Positions 52,620 to 64,000 of a DNA stretch of 64,000 nucleotides are shown in pieces. Position numbers and translations under genes: made by a program. Position 1 is the stretch's first letter, and each line of letters starts with the position of its first letter. The notes under the pieces were generated by a model. The model worked only from the letters and a program-made list of their open reading frames with translations. It was not told the origin of the DNA and ran no database searches. Source of the DNA: Bolinopsis microptera. Its lineage: Eukaryota > Ctenophora > Tentaculata > Lobata > Bolinopsidae. The DNA is taken from contig NC_087077.1 of NCBI RefSeq assembly GCF_026151205.1, forward strand, positions 9,105,983 through 9,169,982, given 5' to 3'.

Positions 52620-53644
52620 ACTAGTAGAATCACCTCATATCGATTAATATGCAGGATGTATTTGTAATTGATTGGAAGGCGCGCTCGTGACGCAGTAATT
52701 CCTATACCGCTGATAAGTAGAAAACTCACGGACCATTGAAATTCACTCTGATAATTTATGATATGAAATGGATGTGAACAGTTGACTTTTGATATAATAG
52801 ATGGCTCTCAAATATTTTGTACAAGAGAAAACGTCGGCAAATAATTATAATTTGGTTGCTTAAGCTTATAATGATTTAAAATGGTTTACATTCAACCAAA
52901 ATTAAAGATTTAAAACGGCCAACGGGTTTATATCTGAAATAATTTGAACACTTTAAGAGATGATATAATTCGGTTCGATAATCATTAAATTTTAAGGATA
53001 AACTCATTCATCATTCAAACTCAATAATCAAACCGTATTATCGTAAAGAGTAATCATTAATCAATCACTCATCTTTAATACATGCGAGCAAAAAATACTG
53101 AAGAATCTAATGAATGTAAAAACATCATATAAAATTACGAAAATTGAATGGAAGGCACAATCATAACCTTCAGATCAATCCAATTCACTTCTTTTTAAAA
53201 TTGTAATTCGATAATATGATTATCAATATCTGTTAATCAAAATGCAATCGCAAACTAAAACAAACCGTCAGTCATATCCTACTTCTCAAACTTCATATGT
53301 GAAAATCATAGAGGGAAATCAATGTCAGAACTTTCGAATACTTATACGGTTTATCATCGATCACGCCCAGTATTTACAAATTTCTGTGATATTTACTGCG
53401 TGTCAATAACTTTAAGTTTAAGAGTTTGCAAATATGTTCTACCCTCTGAAAATCACTTGGATTAGAGGATGTCTCTCGATTATAAGCATCACGGAAAGAT
53501 TTTAGATTGTTAGAAATTGGCGAAAAAAACATTTTCTGGACTAGCAGTTCAGGTAGTTATTGTAAAAATTCACAAATCGTTATTTCGCAAATTTGTCTAC
53601 ATTTTCCATCATGCTTTGCTAGCCAAAGGCTAGCCAAAAGCTAA
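52620..53644. other. AT-rich gene-free region downstream of the phosphatase gene
   Basis: Nothing supported apart from the 3' UTR expected next to 53645. Confidence 0.5.
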
Positions 53645-53773
53645 TTAAATGAGTCTGGATTGGTCTAGATGGGCGATTAGGGCGGTGTAGATAAAGAGAT
53701 ATTGTTCCTCAGTCTGGACTATGTGCGACCTTTTGGTTCGAAGTTTTCTCAGTGTTCCCGGAATGTCCACGTG
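53645..53773 (-). CDS. Alternative last exon of the phosphatase gene
   Basis: 42 codons plus TAA, preceded by a good acceptor (CTTTCAG), in the same phase as the last exon at 54022-54153. It reads HVDIPGTLRKLRTKRSHIVQ then TEEQYLFIYTALIAHLD, parallel to [20 protein letters not shown] then [16 protein letters not shown] in the other exon. Both supply the VQT(D/E)xQY Q-loop, so splicing from 54337 to either one would complete a PTP domain. This one is closer to the usual EEQY form. Confidence 0.8.
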   Translation of the reverse strand, partial: HVDIPGTLRKLRTKRSHIVQTEEQYLFIYTALIAHLDQSRLI

Positions 53774-54021
53774 CTGAAAGAAGAATTTTGTTACCAGGGC
53801 ATACAGGAATGTTGTTATCAAGAGCTATAAGAAGCGTACGAATTTATAGTCGCGGTTGAGCGAAAACTTTCTAGTCTGGTAAAATGTAAGGATATTCACG
53901 GTTATCACTAGTAAGTAAACTGTTATGTGTAAGATCGGAGGCTTATGCAGGTCTGTCACATTAATTATTATTAACCGTCATTTAGTCAGTCAGTTGGTCG
54001 GTAAATTTGTCGGTCGGTCAG

Positions 54022-57000
54022 TCACACGACAAGGCTATCAGTGTTGATAAAGTGGAGAAGGGCCATGTAACAGAACATGTATTGTTGGTCAGTTTGGACT
54101 GTGTAAGCTCTGCAGGCCCTGATTTCCTTCAGTAATCCCGGTATATCCACGACCTATGGTTGTGAAGTCAGTTTGAAGTCAGTAAATCGCAAGAAAATCG
54201 GTTTAAGTTAGTCGATAAAAACAAGGTACGCCTAGAATTTTATTGGCATCTGAGTTTGGTCATTGTCAATTTTATTGTGATGAACATAGTCAGATTGTCA
54301 AGAAAGTATGTGAAGAATGCTGAACTAATTCCCCACCTCATTATTATCAACAGCACGTGTGAGTATGTCCATCATGAGTAAAACCCCGCTCCGTCCCACT
54401 CCCGCGCTACAGTGTATCAAGATCGGACAATCCTCCCCCATGTTCGGCTTTTTCATTTCTTTCGTCAACGATTGCACTTCCGATAAATAGTCTGTGGAAA
54501 GTTAAATTGTTATAAACTTTTGGTCCGAAAGTTTTATTACAATTGGACGTTTCTTAGAAACTTGCTCATTGGAAACAGGAAAAGCCAACATTTTACATGA
54601 CTGAACTAGTCATAAAAGTAAGTTTACCAAGCTGATTTAACAAACTTTTAACTCGTTTACTTATCCTCTAAGGAGTATTTTATATCCCGTACCAGTGAAA
54701 AAGAAACCAAGATTAGAACGAAAAGTGCTTAAATCATCAGAGGCACCAACCTAACAAGTCTTTTGGGGTCTTGGGCACGCCGTGATCAGGCCAACTAGTG
54801 AACTGTAAGTGTATCACGTCCAGCTGAAATAAAGATACATTTTAGAAACAGAGCGAAAAACTTTGTTTGTCGGGCATGGAGCGGTAATTGGTTTTTTTGC
54901 ATGGGCTGCAGCTAAATTTAGCTTTACGATAGTTGACGTAAACTGTTGTCATCCCGATTTACTAGTTACTATAAAAAGAACTACCAGTATTGTTACCACA
55001 AAAGAAGCGCAATCAACATAATGCTCTTATAACAATAGATCCCATCATCACTTCGAATCGCAACACTGCCATTTTCTGAGTAAAGTGGAGGTCACTCAAA
55101 AATCAGAGGTTTTCAAGCTGAAGCACTTTTAACACATTAATGACAAATTGTGGCATTTCAAGCGGTTTCAAATGGTGGTGTCTGTGGGCCAGCGATTGGT
55201 TCTAATGGTTTTCGGGGAGAGTCCTTGACTCAAAAAAGAAATTTGGGTCAAAGAATTCAAAATTTCAAAAATGGTCTTTAAGCACATTTGTCAGAAAATG
55301 GCAGAACAGTATACAACAAAAACAACAACAGAATCCTCCATTCAATGATACAGATATTGAAAGATAAATCTCTTTAATGGGAAAGACTGGAGCTAGCATA
55401 TACATATAATATAGCATGTATATATATATGCTAGCTCCGGTTTTTCCCATTAAAGCATTAAGGAGATCTGTATATATACAGATTTTTTAAACACAGATTT
55501 ATAGATACCACAGTGCTAAACTCACAGATTGTTCCGTTTCCTTGTCCATTACAAGGAAACTGCGAGTAACATACAGAACATCGTCCCGCACAAACTTCAT
55601 TGTCACTTTCAGTTCTTCCGTTTCGAGCTCCTCACCCACTTCGTCGGGCCAGTACTGACTACACTTCGCTTTGTAACCCTCTCTGAAAAACATCAGTTAT
55701 TAGCATAGTAATACTAATTAGTTAAATTGTTAATCAACTAATTAATTACTTTGCTTATCTCCCGGTGCGGTGTAACGGAGGTGCTTTTTTTCAATCGCTT
55801 GTTTGTTGAGACACAAAACATTGATTGTAGAGATAAAACTACCTTAATTGCGTCACCATAGCGATAACTGAGATTCCCTGGTCCCACACCATTTTCCAAA
55901 AGTCACTAACAGTGTTATCTTTTGGTCCTTGTGATAAGATGTACTTGTGTTTTGAATTATCGATCTGAAGATAAGGATAGAATTAGTCTTGCGAAACAGA
56001 AAAGAATAATAACTTAATCGTGTAACGTGTTAGAGATGATACACAATTTTGTATTGAGTGATAAAGTAAGCTAGAAACTTCCCCGATAAATGATAGAAGT
56101 CTTAGTAATAAACATAGTAGGACTCACAAGTGACGAGCTGTTATTTATGTGACTTATTGGTTTAATCAGGCGCAAACTGAGCAAGTTTACTATATATAAG
56201 ACTTACATTAACATGGCTGGCGTTGATATAGTCTCCTCTTTTGCTGTGTAGATGGACCCTAGTGTCATCATACGGGATAATATCTCTAAACCTGGAAATA
56301 TTGGACATTTAGTAGGCTTTCAACTTCAAGTAGCTATATCATAACATTCAATGATGGTAAAGTATACATCGCATGTCTGCTTCATATATAATAAAATTGT
56401 GTCCACATTTTTTATAAAAACTGGCCCAAAATCATGAAATTGAAAACAACCGTTTACACACCTATTAGTAGGTTTATTTTCTGGTAAGTTAGCTACAATG
56501 TGGGTACCATCTGGTTTAGTCTTGTCAATACCAAGATATTCCATTCTGATCTCTTCTGGTTGTGTCAACATCTTAAGCAGGTGGTTCCTCTGAAATATAA
56601 GTTATTATTAACAGTCTGTATTGACACTTCATAATGTTAGTCATGGAAGTTGGGACGTTTAGTTTTGACGTTGAATTTGTAATAGAGCAACAGCAATTTA
56701 TTGATAGATCCAATGTTGACTTCTCCTATAACGGTTTTAACCTTAAGAATTCAGGCCCTTGTAGTTTTCAAGTCAATGGAAATTCATTTTTCCAGAAATT
56801 AAGAACCTGACAGGCTTATGTGATCATGGGACTAGCATAACCATCAATTGTTTGAGTCTCACAACCCTGACCCCTTGGCCCTTAATCATTGGTGCTCTTG
56901 TGAGATCCCTATTTATGAGCAGTGTTTATCGTGACCTCTCTACAGGGGGCTCTTTACATAATTTCCTTTAATTTTATTGACCTATTGTGGTGGGACTGAT

Positions 57001-58308
57001 ATCTAGCTGCTTTACGAGAAGTGACACGAAGACTCTAACCACATATACATATGGTAGAACATCAAAATTAGAATAATATAATGATAATGGTGATTTAAGT
57101 TATGATAATTACTGTTGCGATGATTGTGTTTTGTTAGTCAAAACGCGCGCGAGCCTGGTGCCAATAACCAACAAATGTAATGTGAGAACTTACAAGGTCT
57201 GTTTTAGATGGAGATCCATTAGCTGTTAGGAGGGTTCGTTTACTGGGAGGGGTTGCTGAGATACTGCTCGCACCTGGGGTTTAGAGTGAGTAAGTTGTTG
57301 GGTTCAATAAGTAGATATTATCACGAACTAGATACAAATAGTATGATGTAAAACTAAATAAAATGTATATTACTACACTAGAAATATATGAGAAATGCAA
57401 GTTCTGCATCTGAGACGAAATTTATTTTTAAAATTTACCTATGGCACATCCGGCTCAATTTTTGTTAAAATTAAGTCTATAGGCTATACCATTAACATCC
57501 CTTCCGAAAATGATAAACACGATTCTCCAGTGGATATTGGTAAAAAGGAGAGAGGCACCTTGACCTAGCTCCCAAAAATGGTTTCAAAAATTATTCAGTC
57601 TACAGAAAAGTTTCTGGTTATTCTCTCCACTAGGCTCAGAAGTCAGAAAGTTGCAGTAATGAGACTTTGCAGAAACGCATATTTTATTTCCAAGAAAATC
57701 CGTTACATGCCAGAAATTAGAATGTGATCGCGCACAATTACGCTATGAATGTGAATTATGAAATACTATACTCTAGAAACTAGAAAGAGTTAGAACGTAT
57801 CAGCGAATAGGAGGAGGCATACTTAAGTAGTCTAAGTAGTCCAAATAAGTAGATTAGTATTTACTGTGATATCAAGGGCGTGGGGGATTAACTTTGAGGA
57901 TTAACTGCTGGTTAGTTGTTGTAAAAAGAACGAAGTGCAAATATTTCTAACTTACATAGCTTTTCACTAAAGATTGGAATTATAATATAGTGACTGAAAA
58001 ATTGTCTCTAAAAGTAGTCGTATAAAATTTTGACTGAAACTGAAAGTCGAACAAAGTTTTTGTTATTTTGCGACTAAGTACTAAATCTTTAGTACAATAA
58101 TTTGGCCTGCTATGATTGAAGGAGTAATAGCACATGAATTATATATATTATGCCTGCAGATATTATATTATGCTCCATAGCAAATAAAGCGTAATCTCCA
58201 CTTACGTGACTTATTCTGAGGGTCGTATGGCTGAGTGTAAAAATATTTGAGATGTTTGTGATGGTTGTGGAATCTGGAGTGCGTTACTTCCCAGCATCTG
58301 TAGTCCAT
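54022..58308 (-). CDS. Protein tyrosine phosphatase, classical non-receptor type
   Basis: Nine minus-strand coding exons with GT-AG borders and compatible phases: 58206-58308, 57194-57273, 56462-56589, 56207-56291, 55843-55964, 55526-55682, 54751-54823, 54337-54491, 54022-54153. They give 344 residues from [10 protein letters not shown]; an in-frame TGA directly precedes the ATG. The protein is essentially one PTP domain: [16 protein letters not shown] (substrate-recognition loop), [41 protein letters not shown] (acid loop), the signature [10 protein letters not shown] with catalytic Cys, and VQTDQQYMF (Q-loop). It removes phosphate from phosphotyrosine. VWDQ and the overall motifs are nearest the PTPN3/PTPN4/PTPN13 group, but no FERM, PDZ or membrane segment is seen. 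A second possible last exon lies at 53645-53773. Confidence 0.9.
55368..55460 (-). other. Long intronic hairpin
   Basis: In the intron between phosphatase exons 6 and 7. CTTTAATGGGAAAGACTGGA and GCTAGCATATA on the left pair with TATATATGCTAGCTCC and TTTTTCCCATTAAAG on the right, around a short AT-rich loop. The stem is about 35-38 pairs with few mismatches. It could be a pre-miRNA, a small palindromic MITE, or neither. Confidence 0.6.
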
Positions 58309-60080
58309 TCAAACCCTTCTCTCAAGAAAACAACAAATAAGTAAAATAAAGTATAAAGTTAAGAAATTATTATAAAGAAAGTAAAGATGATCCTGTTAAA
58401 ATCTTTATAAATGATAGATATTACAGAAAATAAACGACTTGATAATGATAAAACGTTGAATTACGACTGCTTACGAAAATGCGCGCATCGACAAAGGCAA
58501 AGACCGTCGTTATGAAAAATAGCACTATTTCTGACCAAGAAAGAAGCAAACGGTCTTTGATTCCTAGGTGTGCTTCCCAAAGAATGCTTTATGATCTATT
58601 CTAAACAGTGAACAGGACAAAACTACTAAAGAGTTTAATTTAAAAAGCTCAAAATCGTTTTATTCTACTTCTAGAATATATATGATATAGCGGTACGTAA
58701 TTGTGGTAACATATTAAATAAACATCATCACTCTGTAGTCTGGAAACGTTAAAGGATTAAAGCAACAAAAAGGCGATAAATTAACTCTCACAAATTGATT
58801 TGTTTAGGCGGTGAAATCCCTGTAATGGACCGATTAAGGAATTCATTAGCGGTGTGTAGCCGCCCTGGCAAATGTAGATAAATAAACGGGGTTAACATTA
58901 ATCATAAGTAAATAATTCAATCAACAACAAAAAAAAGAATATACATAATTGGCTCTCAGAGAATCAGGGCGCCAAACATAGAGATTGGTAATAAACGTGA
59001 ATTTACTCCGCTTGCAAAGGGCACTAAAGAAAAGCAAAGTTATTGACATGATGTAAGATTGTAACAAATTATCGGCGGCAATATAAACGAAAATTGTTTA
59101 ATATAAGCGATTACAACACGTACCGTAGTGGCTTTATTGCGGAAATTTGTATATATGACGATTATGTGTTGAGTATCTACCACCGGATTCGAAACTAGCA
59201 AAGAATGTTAGATTTACATTTTCTCGTGTTTTGTGCAATTTCAATTAAAGAAGGACACGGTTACGCCCGGGTAACCAGACATAATTAAAGCAAGCACTAA
59301 ACTGTACAATATACATTTAACAGCTGCAATATGTTTCATTAAAACTCATAAACGCATACAACAAATAAGGAAATAGACTATAGAGGCCATGTTCATACGG
59401 AAACAACAGTTCACTGTCTCCAGAATCCGACCTTGGAGCTCATTAATTAAACTGAAACAACGACTTGTTTGATGTACAGAGCAGCGCTCAGAATACTGGC
59501 TGCAGTTAACAGTAGCTCCAGATCGGATCTAATGGGTGGAAGAGCGAACTGGACAGAATTACGGGCAATTTTGTCTGAAACATTTAGGTGTATCTATTTC
59601 CTAGTTCATTAGAAAGCGATTTAATATGTAATAAGTATGAGTAATACATGATACCGAGTAGTGGGTAGATAGTACTGCCATGCAGTGCAGCCCGTGCAGC
59701 ATATGACTGGGTAGTGGGTATGGAGACCGAATGTAAAACGATTTGGAAGCAATCACGACCCTTGCTTTTATGCAAAGTTCTGAGCGCACGATGCACTAGC
59801 CATATATTATTGCAATATATTATATATTATTCAAAACGTTCATGAATTGTGCAAGTTAAATGACTGAAAAGACAGTTTTAGAGATGAGTCAACTCTTCCA
59901 TAACCACAGAGTAGCGCACGCTTTGGGAGACAGAGTGACAGCTATCAAGTTTAACCCTCGTGTCTGTTGTCCAGAATTGGCACCAGGCCAGCAGTAACCC
60001 TCGTGTCTGTTATCTAGAATTGACACCGGGCCAGATGTCATATTTTCTCTTCTGCCTTCATTTCCATTTTGATTCAGAAT
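58309..60080. other. 5' flank of the phosphatase gene, no further exons seen
   Basis: AT-rich. A short tandem duplication containing CCCTCGTGTCTGTT lies at about 59957-60030. No further PTP, FERM or PDZ-like exon could be recognised, though short exons could be missed. Confidence 0.4.
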
Positions 60081-60227
60081 ATGTCTAGTTCAAAACGACC
60101 AGAACTAACAACCACGACCACGACTGTACAAGTACAACCACAAAGAACTACATATCGTGCACGATACGCACAGTTCAAACGACATTTTGAACACCTAAAA
60201 GAATCGCAATTGATAGTTCATCAGTGA
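60081..60227 (+). CDS. Doubtful small ORF (48 residues)
   Basis: Reads MSSSKRPELTTTTTTVQVQP and continues with basic residues (RARYAQFKRHFEHLKE) to a TGA. The Thr/Arg-rich composition and length allow either a short peptide gene, a first exon or chance. No homologue recognised. Confidence 0.2.
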   Translation: MSSSKRPELTTTTTTVQVQPQRTTYRARYAQFKRHFEHLKESQLIVHQ

Positions 60228-60489
60228 CAAGCTAACTAACATGATAATGAACTAAACCTTTACGGATGATATCCGTAAATATTGGGTTCACGGGAACGAG
60301 ACGCAGCTCGGCAGTTTGTAAACCTACAAACTATACCTGAACAACCTTCATTAAGCTCGCTTTCATAAGTTAGAGCACTCTGCAAAACAGAATAAACTAC
60401 CTGCATATCTTAATAATATAGAATATATAATATATAGATATAATGGTATTTCTGACGAATGAAGTCCTACCTATCGTGCAAATGTGGTA

Positions 60490-60685
60490 TTCCTTACATA
60501 TTCAGTCCTTATAACTGTAGAAGTAGATGAGATGCTGGTTCCTTACATATTCAGTCCTTATAACTGTAGAAGTAGATGAGATGCTGGTTCCTTACATATT
60601 CAGTCCTTATAACTGTAGAAGTAGATGAGATGCTGGTTCCTTACATATTCAGTCCTTATAACTGAAGAAGTAGATGAGATGCTGG
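60490..60685 (+). repeat. Four 49-bp tandem repeats
   Basis: Units start at 60490, 60539, 60588 and 60637 with TTCCTTACATATTCAGTCCT and end GATGAGATGCTGG. Only one difference was noticed (CTGTAG to CTGAAG in the last unit). Confidence 0.95.
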
Positions 60686-60689
60686 TTCG

Positions 60690-63480
60690 CAATCTGTTGT
60701 CATGGAAATGACTCGCAAGAGCGCATTGGTCATTAACTCATTACGGTCGATTTTTAGAAAATTTGAACGCCTAGCGTTTATTGTCGCTTTGAGAAGCACA
60801 ATTTAATGATATGTACGAATTCTTTGCGATGATTAATTTTCTGAAATTGACCACCTCAAAGATTTCTTTACTTTTAGCCGAATGGAGCAGCAAACAGCAC
60901 AAAACTTCACATAAATCAGTAGATATTTCTTTAGTCTCAATCATGCACGGACCTAAGTCCTCGAAGATGTGATCTATTTCGTCAGAAAGGTTTGTCTAAT
61001 ATATCAGGTCAAATTAGCCAGGAGGTAATCTACAACACAAGATAGACAATGTAATTAGCATTATAATATACGACTACGAGGACCACAAGATTGCACTGTG
61101 ATGCTTTGCTGTTAGACAAATTGTCAACACCGACGAATATTTTGTGCGAATACCAACAAATTTTTGTGCGAATTCCAACCTAAACTTTCGGCTAAATATA
61201 ATACAGGTTACTAATAAGAGTCGAAATATTGCATTATCTGAACGAAAAATAACTAACGATATTCTATCACGTATCATATGTAATATGTATCAATACTGCG
61301 ACAATCGCAAAACGTTGCACCAATACCAGTGAATAATAAACATCATCAGCCAGGACAAGCTGTAAACTTATGAGCAGTCAGCAGAATAGTCAGAGCTGCA
61401 TGAAAAGAATTTGTGATCGTGTAAATCTGCTCGTCATATCGGATCCACGAGACCATCCTTTTCTTCGGACAATTAGCTAATTATTTAATGGGTTAAAATA
61501 CCCGATGTTGGTGGTAATTTGTGTAATTATTGCCGTGAGGAGAGATTCGTCGCACATCATCCCGTACAATAATTATGTGTTAAATAAAATGATTTATCAG
61601 CATAATAAGTCTAAAGCGGGGCTAGTTTGAGTGTTTGTAACTAATGATATGACTACTACTGATATGACTACTACTGATATGAGCCCTAACCTATAAAGAG
61701 CACCGCCAGGACCCTGGACAGCAGCCGAGAGAGCTGAGCAAGGGATACAGCGCCTACATCTCATGGGTATTCTGATTTAGTGGCAACAATTGTGCGAGTT
61801 GAACTATTGTGCGAGACGGAGTGGCACTCATAAAACAGATTATGTCTGGCTAGTTATTATGGATTATGTATAACTAATTTTGGTAATTATGCGATTAAAT
61901 GATTAAACAGAACGAAGCTTCCTGATTTGTTACGCAGATTATACGGATCAAGATGGTCGCAGATACGCAGCGAGCAGCAGCATGAAATTATGGTGACGGT
62001 CGATCTGCTCCAGTAACTTCTGTTAGATATGGGCTTAGTCATAGTGCAAGTGCAAGTGGTTGATTAATGATTTAGGTTACGGTCGAAGAGGGGTTATACA
62101 ATATTACCGGGTAAGGATTAAGGTCAGTGCTCTAGCTCTAGTACAGTATACAAGTTCACAAATATGGGGCACAACTTAACCTATTGGTACAGGACAACCG
62201 GGGACAACGTGACCCAAAACTACAAACCATCAGATAAAAATGAGAATAATTGCCCCGGGAAGAGGGACAACATTTTCGCAATAATAAGGACGCTCCACGA
62301 TTCTTCTAGACTGCGTTGACGCAATAAAATGATGGCGACAAGGGGACGTCATCAACATTTTCGACTAGTAAAAAAACCTGGTCCATTTTCTAGCACAATA
62401 ACGTCTAAAATACTAAACAACAGTAAATTTATGTATATTAGAAAATTTATTGTGCATCCGGGACGTAATGTGTCAACGCACGGATAGCCCAGCTCCAAAG
62501 TAAAAAATAACGGGGAAAATAGCGATGTTGAGGAAGCAGTACATATCCGTATTCAAATTGATGCGAGCAGAGGAAATGTCCACTGCATTTCACCCCCTCT
62601 TTAGCGGAACATTATATCCCACTTTGGGTGCGAAACTTATGTGCGAATATGGGTGTGAAAGACGATAGTGTATGTCAACCGTAAACAAGATGCGCTTGCC
62701 AGTTGTTTCTGTTTCTGTATATCTGTACATTGGGAAAAGTAGGTTTCTATAATTTGATTTTCCCTCCTAGTTCGCTTCGCACCCTCAGGAAAGTCGAGTA
62801 TACACCAGCTTTTCCAGACTTTATACAGAAACAGGTAATGGTACATAATGTTTACGGCTATCTGGTCGTGGTTTGTTGATTTCAGTTTACTTAAAACCTC
62901 ATTCTCAACAGATTGACCTTGTCATATTTCTCAAGTACCATCCAAAATCCGTCAAAATCTAGGACGCCATCAACATAAATAAATGATAAAAATAAAAGTC
63001 AAACTACGACTAGTACACTACATTATAAAATGATAGGTCAGTTGGATGCCTGGTCTATTAAGATTCCAAAAATAATGCTCGATATGAGTGCAGGGAAATT
63101 TCTAGTTTGATAGGTCCGATCATACATAGCTGGACAAGCCTGTGCTCCACGTGCAGTCAGGATCCTCATTAAAACCTACCAATCACGAGACGATGTCGAC
63201 AGAGCCAGCCAATCAAAACGTTTGAAAATCACGTGGGCTAACATAACTCCAGCCTGATTAATTAGCAAGTGACTTCTCAGAATACGCTTAGAGGCTTACG
63301 ACATAAAGAATTGAGGGAGCACCCAGTCCTGTTAGTCAGTGAAATGATTTCAAAGACAAAAGCTTCACATTATCAACTACAAGACTCATTGTTCAGTGAT
63401 CAATCCTTTGAGCTTTGAGCTTATTAGTATTAAAAGTTGTTATGGTTCAATAACCAATCATACTGAGTCTAACAGAGAGA
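60690..63480. other. Gene-free region
   Basis: AT-rich DNA. A small tandem repeat of GATATGACTACTACT lies at 61648-61682. Two CCAAT boxes lie near 63178 and 63209 upstream of the small ORF below. No supported gene. Confidence 0.4.
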
Positions 63481-63523
63481 GCTGGAAGAGCAGGCGTCGG
63501 AAGGGCGTCGGAAGGGAACGAAG

Positions 63524-63740
63524 ATGGGAAATATCAGCCCTTTCATGATAATTGCAACAATAATGCTAGTACTAAAAACGGACGAAAGCCGTGAAGCAAT
63601 TAAAATGTGGATGGATGTCAAGGAGATGATTTGAATAATGATCAGTTAGCGGAGTTTTACTCCCAAGCTGAACAGTGGGATGGTTTTCTAGTTAAAACAC
63701 ACATCCCATTCATACTGGAGAACTTGGACCACAAGGATTA
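63524..63740 (+). pseudogene. Possible small secreted-protein gene with a frame break
   Basis: The ATG at 63524 begins MGNISPFMIIATIMLVLKTD, which resembles a signal peptide, and closes at TGA after 36 codons (63634). The overlapping +2 frame continues with a protein-like sequence GDDLNNDQLAEFYSQAEQWD and FLVKTHIPFILENLDHKD to a TAA near 63740. The two frames could be one gene broken by an indel, or two exons I cannot resolve. Product unknown. Confidence 0.35.
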
Positions 63741-64000
63741 AACACTTTTAAGTAAATTTTATAAACATCCGATTCATGCAGATCAAAACAAAACGTGAAT
63801 AATTGACAAGCATGATTTTATATGTAACCAATGTTTCATCAAACAACGTGGCACTTTGGAGCTTTCAGCGATCGATGCTCGCACTTTCTGAATCATTACT
63901 GAGTGCAAATAATATGTTGAAAGCATTCCACGTTCTACATTTATTCCCGATCATTTGTAATTCGTAAAACAGCTCACGAGACCTGCATTGACGTGCTAAA

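Noticed and set aside
60490..60685. 49-bp repeats as a CRISPR-like array
   Set aside because: Head-to-tail identical units with no spacers: a plain minisatellite.

Overview
The window is animal nuclear DNA, probably from an aquatic invertebrate. It is AT-rich. Genes carry GT-AG introns and AATAAA signals, and a recognisable PA2G4/EBP1 orthologue has six coding exons. Several clades of LINE elements and a dense load of small DNA transposons (MITEs) are present. I cannot name the phylum from the sequence alone.

Layout. 1-5.1 kb: two minus-strand LINE copies (an EN-RT element running off the left edge, and a 5'-truncated CR1-like copy). 5.9-11.7 kb: three tandem, same-strand, single-coding-exon paralogues that join an N-terminal BTB/BACK-like region to C-terminal RNA recognition motifs; I do not know this combination as a named family. 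12.3-18.6 kb: a 13-exon gene for an unidentified protein with an acidic N-terminus, a coiled coil and an R/S/G-rich C-terminus, with a minisatellite that multiplies one of its splice donors. 18.8-22.4 kb: PA2G4 on the minus strand, convergent with the previous gene. 22.5-24.6 kb: nested MITEs. 25.7-26.4 kb: a TATA-driven single-exon type II membrane protein. 26.9-32.9 kb: an apparently intact CR1-group LINE whose ORF1 carries a PHD finger, an AlkB-type 2OG-Fe(II) dioxygenase domain and an SGNH hydrolase domain, and whose ORF2 carries a PHD finger, endonuclease and reverse transcriptase. 34.6-41.6 kb: retroelement fragments, an RTE-like LINE with two lesions, and hAT-type MITEs. 42-53 kb: a nest of MITEs, a 790-bp perfect pentanucleotide tail of a LINE, and an intronless SLC18B1-like MFS transporter gene bracketed by 470-bp direct repeats. 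53.6-58.3 kb: a minus-strand protein tyrosine phosphatase gene with two tandem candidate last exons, each supplying the Q-loop. 58.3-64 kb: mostly featureless AT-rich DNA with a 49-bp tandem repeat and two doubtful small ORFs.

The strongest leads are the BTB-RRM cluster and the AlkB domain inside the LINE ORF1. The first looks like a lineage-specific expansion of RNA-binding adaptors. The second suggests a retrotransposon that could reverse alkylation damage or methyl marks on its own RNA or cDNA. Both rest on motif reading by eye; no similarity search was run.
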